Source: Trueperaceae bacterium (GTDB lineage Bacteria; Deinococcota; Deinococci; Deinococcales; Trueperaceae). From it: DNA of 5,055 nucleotides. The first letter of the stretch is position 1. Each line of letters begins with the position of its first letter. Made by a program: the position numbers and the translations under genes. The notes under the pieces are model-generated. The model was not told where the DNA came from. It did not search any database and saw only the letters and a program-made list of their open reading frames with translations. The stretch lies in contig JARGGE010000229.1 of assembly GCA_029210865.1 (NCBI GenBank), positions 1-5,055 on the forward strand. Reading direction: 5' to 3'. Positions 1 through 4,924 of the stretch are shown here, one piece after another.

Positions 1-11
1 CGGGCTCGTGA
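1..11 (+). other. Possible 3' end of an upstream gene overlapping the kynB start
   Basis: Bases 8-11 read GTGA, so the kynB GTG start (8-10) overlaps a TGA stop (9-11) by the usual 4-base arrangement of translationally coupled genes. Only two codons of the putative upstream gene are visible (GGC TCG, Gly-Ser), so it cannot be identified. From pathway logic tryptophan 2,3-dioxygenase (kynA) would be expected, but that is inference. A chance TGA is quite possible. Confidence 0.25.
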
Positions 12-691
12 GCGAGCGCACGCAGCTGATCGACGTCACCCGCGCGCTGCGAACGGGCCACCCCAACTGGCCCGGCGACGTCCCGCTCGAGCTCAGCGCC
101 AGCGCCCGCATCGCCGAGGGCGCCAGCGTCAACCTGGGCAGCCTGCGCACGAGCCTCCACGCCGGCACCCACGTCGACGCGCCCTGGCATTACGACGACG
201 CCGGCGTGCGCCTGGGCGGGCTCGACCTGAGCCGCTGGGTGGGCGAGGCGCTCGTGCTCGACGTCGCGGGCGCCGAGGCGCCCGTGGGCACCGGAGCGTC
301 CGTCGGCGCCGAGGCGCTCGCGCGCACCGTCGCCGCGGTCGCCGGCCCGGCCACGGGGCCGCTGCCGCCCCGCTGGCTCCTGCGCACCGGCCAACCCGAC
401 GACTGGGGAACCACCTTCCCCACCGACTTCCGCGCGCTGACGCCCGAATCCGTCGCCTGGGCGGCCGAGCGCGGCGTCGTGCTCTTGGGCACCGACGCGC
501 CGAGCATCGACCCGCTCACCTCGACCGACCTGCCCGCGCACGGCGCCTGCGCCCGCCACGACGTGGCGATCCTCGAGGGGCTCGCGCTGGCCGCGGTCGC
601 GCCGGGGCGCTACGAGCTGCTCTGCCTGCCGCTCTCGCTCCCCGAGGCCGACGGGGCGCCCGCGCGCGCGGTGCTCCGCACCCTGCCGTAA
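8..691 (+). CDS. kynB: Kynurenine formamidase (cyclase family, KynB-type)
   Basis: This protein hydrolyses N-formyl-L-kynurenine to L-kynurenine and formate, the second step of tryptophan catabolism, probably in the cytoplasm since no signal peptide is seen. The 227 residues cover the whole family (usually about 205-220). The N-terminus LIDVTRAL followed by WPGD (21-24) is typical. The metal and catalytic signature HAGTHVDAPWH gives H51, H55, D57 and H61. The C-terminal part supplies the other expected zinc ligands, H178 and E190 (in ILEGLAL), with the family's 12-residue spacing. The chosen start is GTG at 8, which places the conserved IDVT segment at the usual distance from the N-terminus; an AGGAGG-like site cannot be judged with only 7 bases upstream. 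The next gene, kynU, takes its product. Other cyclase-family hydrolases (PF04199) share these motifs, so the neighbour is what makes the KynB call firm. Confidence 0.9.
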   Translation: MSERTQLIDVTRALRTGHPNWPGDVPLELSASARIAEGASVNLGSLRTSLHAGTHVDAPWHYDDAGVRLGGLDLSRWVGEALVLDVAGAEAPVGTGASVGAEALARTVAAVAGPATGPLPPRWLLRTGQPDDWGTTFPTDFRALTPESVAWAAERGVVLLGTDAPSIDPLTSTDLPAHGACARHDVAILEGLALAAVAPGRYELLCLPLSLPEADGAPARAVLRTLP

Positions 692-703
692 CGGCCGCGG
701 GGC

Positions 704-721
704 CCCCGGCGGTCGCCGGGG
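704..721 (+). terminator. G+C-rich hairpin between kynB and kynU
   Basis: CCCCGGCG (704-711) and CGCCGGGG (714-721) form a perfect 8-bp inverted repeat around a GT centre, 12 bases after the kynB stop. No T-tract follows, so it is not a classical intrinsic terminator. It could attenuate read-through, stabilise the kynB transcript end, or be a chance product of extreme G+C content. Confidence 0.3.
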
Positions 722-737
722 CTCTCGGCGGTCGCGG

Positions 738-743
738 TACGCT
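738..743 (+). promoter_or_regulatory. Possible -10 element (TACGCT) for a leaderless kynU transcript
   Basis: TACGCT fits the TANNNT pattern of actinobacterial -10 hexamers and ends 7 bases before the kynU GTG at 751, the distance expected if transcription starts at or next to the start codon. There is no ribosome-binding site in the intervening GCCGGCC. No convincing -35 box is seen about 17 bases upstream. If real, kynU can be transcribed independently of kynB. Confidence 0.4.
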
Positions 744-750
744 GCCGGCC

Positions 751-1944
751 GTGCCCCCCCTCCCGCGCCCCGACGCGTTCCTGCTCCCCAAGGGCGTCTA
801 CCTCGACGGCAACTCGCTCGGCCCGCTGACCTACGCCGCGCAAGCGGCGATCGAGCGCCGGCTGCGCCAGTGGCAGGTCCACGGGGTCGGCGCCTGGGAC
901 GACTGGTTCGGCCTCGCCGAACGGCTCTCGCCGGCGATCGGCCGGCTCGTCGGCGCGCACCCCGACGAGGTGATCGCCACCGCCTCGATCACCGTCAACC
1001 TGCACGCCTTGCTCGCGACGTTCCACCGCCCCGAGGGTCGCCGCCGCCACCTACTCGCGACCGCGCTCGACTTCCCCACCGACCTGCACGCGCTGCAATC
1101 GTGGGCCGAGCTGCGCGGCGTCGAGCTGCGCCTGATGCCCTCGCGCGACGGCCACACGCTCGCCGACGACGACCTGGACGCGGCGCTCACCGACGACGTC
1201 GCCTTCGCCTGGCTCCCCACCGTGCTCTACCGCTCGGGGCAGGCGCTCGACGTGGCGCGCTGGACGCGCGTCGCCCACGAGCGCGGGACGACCGTCGGCT
1301 GGGACGCCGCGCACTCGATCGGCGCGCTGCCGCACGCGCTGCACGACGACGGCGTCGACGTCGCCGCGTGGTGCTCGTACAAGTACCTCAACGGCGGCCC
1401 GGGGGCGCCCGGGGGCCTCTTCGTCCACCGCCGCCACCATGACGTGATGCCGGCGCTGCGCGGCTGGTGGGGGCACGACAAGGCGACCCAGTTCGCCATG
1501 GCGCCCACCTTCGCGCGCGCGCCCGCCGCCGCCGCCTTCCAGCTCGGCACCCCGCCGGTGCTGTCGCTCGCCGGCCTCGAGGGGGCACTGGCGCTCTACG
1601 AGGAGGTGGGCATCGAGGCGGTACGGGCGCGCTCGCTCGCGCTCACCGACGCGCTGATCGCGCGCGTCGACGCCACCCTGCCCGAGCTCGAGGTGGTGAC
1701 CCCGCGCGCCCACGCGCGCCGCGGCGGCCACGTCGCGCTGCGCCACCCCGAGGCGGCGCGGCTCTCGAGGGCGCTGCGCCGGCGCGGGGTGGTCCCGGAC
1801 TTCCGCCAGCCCGACGTGCTGCGGCTCGCGCCGGTCGCCTGGTACACGAGCGAGGCCGACCTCGACCGCACGGTCGCGGTGCTGCGCGAGCTGCTCGACG
1901 GCGGCGCCTACCTCGACGAGGTGGTCGACGGGCCGATCGGCTGA
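751..1944 (+). CDS. kynU: Kynureninase
   Basis: A PLP-dependent fold-type I enzyme that cleaves L-kynurenine to anthranilate and L-alanine. At 397 residues it is slightly short of the usual 400-465 but contains all the landmarks. YLDGNSLGP at 17-25 is the N-terminal signature. D185 and H188 (in GWDAAHSIG) fit the ring-nitrogen Asp and its partner His. K211 in CSYKYLNGGPG is the Schiff-base lysine, 26 residues after D185 exactly as in characterised kynureninases, and Y210 is the conserved Tyr beside it. R358 in LRLAP is the expected substrate-carboxylate Arg. GTG at 751 is chosen because it gives the normal short lead into YLDGNSLGP. No Shine-Dalgarno site precedes it, but a TACGCT hexamer ends 7 bases upstream, consistent with leaderless translation. 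It lies 59 bp after kynB on the same strand and uses that enzyme's product, so co-expression is likely. The anthranilate could feed ring degradation or tryptophan re-synthesis; neither is shown here. Confidence 0.93.
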   Translation: MPPLPRPDAFLLPKGVYLDGNSLGPLTYAAQAAIERRLRQWQVHGVGAWDDWFGLAERLSPAIGRLVGAHPDEVIATASITVNLHALLATFHRPEGRRRHLLATALDFPTDLHALQSWAELRGVELRLMPSRDGHTLADDDLDAALTDDVAFAWLPTVLYRSGQALDVARWTRVAHERGTTVGWDAAHSIGALPHALHDDGVDVAAWCSYKYLNGGPGAPGGLFVHRRHHDVMPALRGWWGHDKATQFAMAPTFARAPAAAAFQLGTPPVLSLAGLEGALALYEEVGIEAVRARSLALTDALIARVDATLPELEVVTPRAHARRGGHVALRHPEAARLSRALRRRGVVPDFRQPDVLRLAPVAWYTSEADLDRTVAVLRELLDGGAYLDEVVDGPIG

Positions 1945-1967
1945 CGCGGGCGCGGGCCGGTCCCGTC

Positions 1968-1993
1968 GGCGGGCGCGCGGGCGCGTGCCCGCC
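1968..1993 (+). terminator. Hairpin downstream of kynU
   Basis: GGCGGGC (1968-1974) pairs with GCCCGCC (1987-1993). The stem continues inward through one G-T wobble and three G-C pairs to a 4-base loop at 1979-1982, about 11 bp in all, starting 23 bases after the kynU stop. There is no T-tract. It is a candidate end for the kyn transcript and would separate it from the M24 gene, but such stems arise easily in spacers this G+C-rich. Confidence 0.35.
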
Positions 1994-2020
1994 CCGTCGG
2001 CGCGCGGCCCCGTGCCCGCC
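1984..2020 (+). repeat. Short direct repeat in the kynU-M24 spacer
   Basis: The 10-mer CGTGCCCGCC occurs at 1984-1993 and again at 2011-2020, 27 bases apart, and each copy is followed by a similar CGGCG-rich stretch. It looks like a decayed tandem duplication. A 6-bp palindrome with a TCG loop (2034-2048) lies just downstream. Nothing else coding or regulatory was recognised in this 131-base spacer apart from the hairpin and the -10-like site. Confidence 0.3.
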
Positions 2021-2059
2021 TCGGCGCCGGCGCGGCCGGTCGCCGGCCCGCGCGCGTGG

Positions 2060-2065
2060 GATGAT
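2060..2065 (+). promoter_or_regulatory. Possible -10 element for the M24 gene
   Basis: GATGAT at 2060-2065 is one of the few A/T-containing hexamers in an otherwise almost pure G+C spacer. It ends 10 bases before the ATG at 2076, leaving an untranslated leader of only a few bases at most. It matches TANNNT only at the second and sixth bases, and no -35 box is visible. The resemblance to the spacing upstream of kynU is the main support. Confidence 0.25.
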
Positions 2066-2075
2066 CGACGGCACC

Positions 2076-3299
2076 ATGACCATGCCTCCCTCCAGCGACG
2101 CCCTCGGCGCCCCGTCCCCCATCGGCCCCATCCGCCGCGAGGAGCGCGCCGCGCGCGTCCCCGCCGTGTTCGCGCGGCTCCCCGACGACGTCGACGCGGT
2201 GGTGCTGTTCGACGACCAGTACGTCCAGTACGCGACCGGCTTCGTCTTCGCCCCCACCGAGCGCCCCATCGCCGCCGTCCTGGACCGCGACGGCGGGCGC
2301 ACGCTCTTCGTGCCGCGCCTCGAGAAGGAGCACGCCGAGGTCGTGTCCGACGCCGACCAGGTGGTCGCCTACCCCGAGTACCCCGGCGAGCTGCACCCGA
2401 TCGACCGCCTGGTCGCCTGGCTGCACGAGCACGGGCTGGCGTCGCGGCGCGTGGCCGTCGACCACGACGGCTACCCGCCGGTGATGGGCTACCTGCCGCG
2501 GCCGCTATCGGCGCACCTGACCGTGGTGGCCGCGACGGCCACCCTCGAGGCGACGATGGCGATCAAGTCGCCGCACGAGGTCGCGCTGATCCGCGAGAGC
2601 GCCAAGTGGGGCGCGGTGGCCCACCGGCTGCTTCAGGACGGCACCCGGGTGGGGCTCACCGAGGCCGAGGTGGTGGGCGCCGCTTGCGCCGAGGCCACCA
2701 AGCGGATGCGCACCGCCATGGGTCCCGGCTACCGCCAGCGCAACCGCTGGATCGACGGCGCGCTCGCCATCTACCGCGGCCAGATCGGTCCCGAGAGCGC
2801 CTTCCCGCACGCGCTCGCCGCCGACCTGCGCTTCGCGGCCGGCGACACGCTGGTCACCGGCGCGGGCGCCGACGTCTGGGGCTACCTGAGCGAGCTCGAG
2901 CGCACCATGTTCCTGGGCGAGCCCTCGGCCGAGCAGCGGCGCTTCTTCGACCACATGCTGGCGCTCCAAGACCTCGCCTTCGAGGCGATCCGCCCCGGCG
3001 CGCGCGGCGCCGACGTGGACGCGGCCCACCGCGCCTACGTCGAGCGCCACGGCCTCTGGGACCACTGGCGCCACCACGTAGGCCACGGCTTGGGGCAGCG
3101 CATCCACGAGGCGCCCTTCCTCGACGTCGGGGACCCCACCGTGCTCGAGCCGGGCATGGTGCTCTCGGTGGAGCCGGGGCTCTACGTGCCCGGGCTCGGC
3201 GGCTTCCGCCACTCCGACACGGTGCTCGTCACCGACGACGGCATCGAGTTCCTCACCGACTACCCGCGCGACCTGGCGAGCCTGACGCTGCCGGTCTGA
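2076..3299 (+). CDS. M24 (creatinase / Xaa-Pro peptidase fold) protein with altered metal site
   Basis: The 407-residue protein has a creatinase-type N-terminal domain (about 20-160) and a pita-bread M24 domain opening at AIKSPHEVALIRESAKWG. Retained features are HHVGHGLG with H333 and H337, H344, the EPG glutamate E366, and R378. Compared with E. coli PepP ligands D260, D271, H354, E383 and E406, the aligned residues here are G262 (VTGAGAD), E273 (SELERT), H337, E366 and S380 (FRHSD). Three of five ligands are therefore changed, and two-metal peptidase activity is unlikely. Creatinase and ectoine hydrolase show that this fold can cut C-N bonds without metals, so a hydrolase of small amidino or amide substrates is possible. 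I recall related proteins with the same VTG/SELERT/RHSDT pattern, so this is probably a subfamily trait rather than decay. In-frame ATGs exist at 2061, 2076 and 2082 with no clear ribosome site. 2076 is preferred because a -10-like hexamer lies just upstream and overlaps 2061. No signal peptide is seen, and the substrate is unknown. Confidence 0.85.
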   Translation: MTMPPSSDALGAPSPIGPIRREERAARVPAVFARLPDDVDAVVLFDDQYVQYATGFVFAPTERPIAAVLDRDGGRTLFVPRLEKEHAEVVSDADQVVAYPEYPGELHPIDRLVAWLHEHGLASRRVAVDHDGYPPVMGYLPRPLSAHLTVVAATATLEATMAIKSPHEVALIRESAKWGAVAHRLLQDGTRVGLTEAEVVGAACAEATKRMRTAMGPGYRQRNRWIDGALAIYRGQIGPESAFPHALAADLRFAAGDTLVTGAGADVWGYLSELERTMFLGEPSAEQRRFFDHMLALQDLAFEAIRPGARGADVDAAHRAYVERHGLWDHWRHHVGHGLGQRIHEAPFLDVGDPTVLEPGMVLSVEPGLYVPGLGGFRHSDTVLVTDDGIEFLTDYPRDLASLTLPV

Positions 3300-3327
3300 C
3301 GGCGGCGCGCGGGGGCGCGCCGCCGTC
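3298..3327 (+). terminator. Strong hairpin overlapping the M24 stop codon
   Basis: GACGGCGGCGCGC (3298-3310) and GCGCGCCGCCGTC (3315-3327) are perfect 13-bp complements around a GGGG loop. The stem starts inside the TGA stop codon (3297-3299) and can be lengthened by wobble pairs. No T-tract follows on the + strand. Its length, perfect pairing and place between convergent genes support a terminator, possibly acting in both directions. Confidence 0.55.
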
Positions 3328-3361
3328 GGGCGCAGTGCGGGGGCGCGGCTCGGTCGCGGGC

Positions 3362-3379
3362 GGTCGCGTCCGGGCGACC
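3362..3379 (-). terminator. Small hairpin after the AKR-RidA gene
   Basis: GGTCGC (3362-3367) and GCGACC (3374-3379) form a 6-bp stem with a 6-base loop, 8 bases beyond the stop of the minus-strand gene. CGGTCGCG also occurs twice in direct orientation (3351-3358 and 3361-3368). The stem is short and lacks a T-tract, so the stronger hairpin at 3298-3327 may instead stop this transcript. Confidence 0.3.
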
Positions 3380-3387
3380 CTCGAGAC

Positions 3388-4878
3388 TCAGAGCGGCACG
3401 CGCCGCCCCGTCGGCGTAGGCGGGAGCACCGCCTCGGCCTCCATCTCGACCAGGTAGCCGTCGCCGATCAGGTCGGCCTGCACGAGCGTGTTGGCCGGCT
3501 GGACGTCGCCGAAGCGGCGTCCGTGGGCGCGGGTCACGGCGTCGGCGTCCGCGACGCGCTTGACGAAGAGGCGCGTGCGCACGACGTCCTCGAGCGAGGC
3601 GCCGAGCGAGCGCAGCGCCCCGGCGACCTTGTCGATCGCCGCGTGCGTCTGAGCCTCGGCGTCGTCGCCACCGACCAGCCGCATGCCGTGCGTGGCGGTG
3701 GTGCCCGAGACGAGCACGCGGTCGCCCACCCGGATGGCGCGGGCGAAGCCGGCCATCGTCTCCCAGACGGTGCCGGTGAGCACCCGAGGGCGCCCACCCG
3801 CGCCGGCGCGCACCGGGAAGGGCGCCGGGAAGGCCGCGACGTGGTGGCTCAGGTCGCCCGAGGCGGTGAGGAAGGGCGGCTTGCGGTACTCGTCGCCGCT
3901 GTCGCCGGGGATCGGCTGCAGGCCGGTGAGGGCCGCCTCCAGGACCGCGCGGTCGTCGTCGTCGAGATCGAAGGAGAACAGCGCGACCGTGTCCTCGACG
4001 TGGGCGCTGCGCCCCAGCCGCGCCCCGATGATGACGCCGGCGACGGAGGGCTGCTCGAGCACGTAGCGCGAGGCCACCGTCGCCATCGAGACGCCATGCC
4101 GCTCGGCGACGCGCTTCACCGCCCGCAGCAGCTGCTGGAAGACGCTCCAGCCGCCGGCCGCGTCGACGAAGCGCCGGTACTTCATCTGCGACCAGGTCTC
4201 GAGCGCGTCGCCGACGGGCTCGGGGGCGTCGACCCAGCGCTCGGTCAGCAGCCCGCCGGCCACCGTCCCGTAGCCGAGGAGCTGGACGCCGTAGCGCTCG
4301 CAGACCTCGACCATGTCGCCGGCCGCGCGGCGGTCGAGCAGCGAGTAGGCGACCTGGTTGCTGGCGATCTCGACGCCGCTCGCGCAGGCGAGGCGCAGGT
4401 GGGCGGCGTCGAAGTTCGTCAGCCCGAGCGCGCGCACCACGCCCTGCTCCTTGAGCTCCTGCAGGTAGAACAGCGCGTCCATCCAGCTGGGGTCGTCGTA
4501 GGCCCAGGTGTGGAACTGCAGCAGGTCGATCCGCTCGACGCCCAGGCGCGCGCGGGCGCGGTCGACGGCGTCGCGGACGGTCGCGCGGTCGACGGGGCCC
4601 GGCTCCGGCACCCACTTGGTGAGCAGCTGGACCTCACCCTCGGGGCGGCGGCGCCGGAAGGCACCGGCGATCAGCTCGGCGCTGCCGTAGTGGTCGGCCA
4701 TGTCGAAGGTGGTGAGGCCGGCGTCGGCATAGGGCGCCATGGCGTCGGCGGTGGCTTCGGGGTCGAGCGGGGTGCCGCCGCGCTCGAGGTCGGCGATCTG
4801 CCACAGGCCGGTGAGGGCGCGCGAGATGCTCAGACCGGGGGCGAGCTCGACGCGGGGGACGTCGCTGGGGTGGGGCAT
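3388..4878 (-). CDS. Fused aldo/keto reductase - RidA-like protein
   Basis: This is one uninterrupted 496-residue reading frame with two domains. Residues about 10-335 are an aldo/keto reductase TIM barrel. The catalytic tetrad is D59 and Y64 (FDMADHYG), K88 (LLTKW) and H123 (LLQFH). SNQVAYSLLDRR (173-184), YGTVAGGLLTERW (203-215) and VIIGAR (282-287) are the usual barrel strands and cofactor-phosphate loop, so an NAD(P)H-dependent carbonyl reductase is expected. Residues about 365-490 are a RidA/YjgF/UK114-like domain (VGDRVLVSGTT 384-394, VVRTRLFVK 432-440, VEMEAEAV 477-484). The Arg that binds the substrate carboxylate in deaminating RidA proteins aligns with N463 in QPANTLVQ, while the Glu of the C-terminal signature is kept as E480. 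The Rid domain may therefore bind a ligand or aid trimer assembly rather than hydrolyse imines. ATG at 4878 is fixed by AGGAG 6 bases upstream. The gene converges with the M24 gene across 88 bp. Substrate unknown; no signal peptide or membrane segment is seen. Confidence 0.9.
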   Translation of the reverse strand: MPHPSDVPRVELAPGLSISRALTGLWQIADLERGGTPLDPEATADAMAPYADAGLTTFDMADHYGSAELIAGAFRRRRPEGEVQLLTKWVPEPGPVDRATVRDAVDRARARLGVERIDLLQFHTWAYDDPSWMDALFYLQELKEQGVVRALGLTNFDAAHLRLACASGVEIASNQVAYSLLDRRAAGDMVEVCERYGVQLLGYGTVAGGLLTERWVDAPEPVGDALETWSQMKYRRFVDAAGGWSVFQQLLRAVKRVAERHGVSMATVASRYVLEQPSVAGVIIGARLGRSAHVEDTVALFSFDLDDDDRAVLEAALTGLQPIPGDSGDEYRKPPFLTASGDLSHHVAAFPAPFPVRAGAGGRPRVLTGTVWETMAGFARAIRVGDRVLVSGTTATHGMRLVGGDDAEAQTHAAIDKVAGALRSLGASLEDVVRTRLFVKRVADADAVTRAHGRRFGDVQPANTLVQADLIGDGYLVEMEAEAVLPPTPTGRRVPL

Positions 4879-4884
4879 GAGGCG

Positions 4885-4889
4885 CTCCT
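4885..4889 (-). promoter_or_regulatory. Ribosome-binding site of the AKR-RidA gene
   Basis: On the minus strand AGGAG lies 6 bases (CGCCTC) before the ATG at 4878, a near-ideal Shine-Dalgarno site and the only clear one in the window. It decides the start of this gene, and contrasts with the leaderless look of the two plus-strand starts at 751 and 2076. Confidence 0.65.
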
Positions 4890-4924
4890 GGGGCGCCGCG
4901 GCGGGCGCGGCGGTCGGCGCCGGC

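Noticed and set aside
190..519. Minus-strand open frame opposite kynB
   Set aside because: Ser/Ala/Arg-rich antisense translation without recognisable features, lying wholly inside a well-supported gene.
1467..2060. Upstream in-frame extension of the M24 frame into kynU
   Set aside because: The extension is out of frame with kynureninase and reads as Arg/Ala-rich filler. M24 homologues begin shortly before the creatinase-type domain, so the start is placed at 2076.
1945..2075. tRNA, riboswitch or small RNA in the larger spacers
   Set aside because: No cloverleaf, TTCGA-type T-loop, or conserved riboswitch core was visible; only simple G+C hairpins.
1985..3457. Plus-strand open frame of 490 codons overlapping the M24 gene
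   Set aside because: Its translation is an Arg/Pro/Ala-rich low-complexity string, while the alternative frame encodes clear M24 motifs. It is a frame shadow.
3420..3790. Idea that RidA and the aldo/keto reductase are separate genes joined by a frameshift or sequencing error
   Set aside because: Both domains lie in one continuous frame with no stop and a plausible linker; no internal start with a ribosome site was seen at the domain boundary.
3260..4615. Minus-strand open frame of 451 codons in another frame of the AKR-RidA gene
   Set aside because: Low-complexity Arg/Ala/Pro sequence lacking motifs. The frame at 3388-4878 carries the catalytic tetrad and Rid signatures and has a ribosome site.
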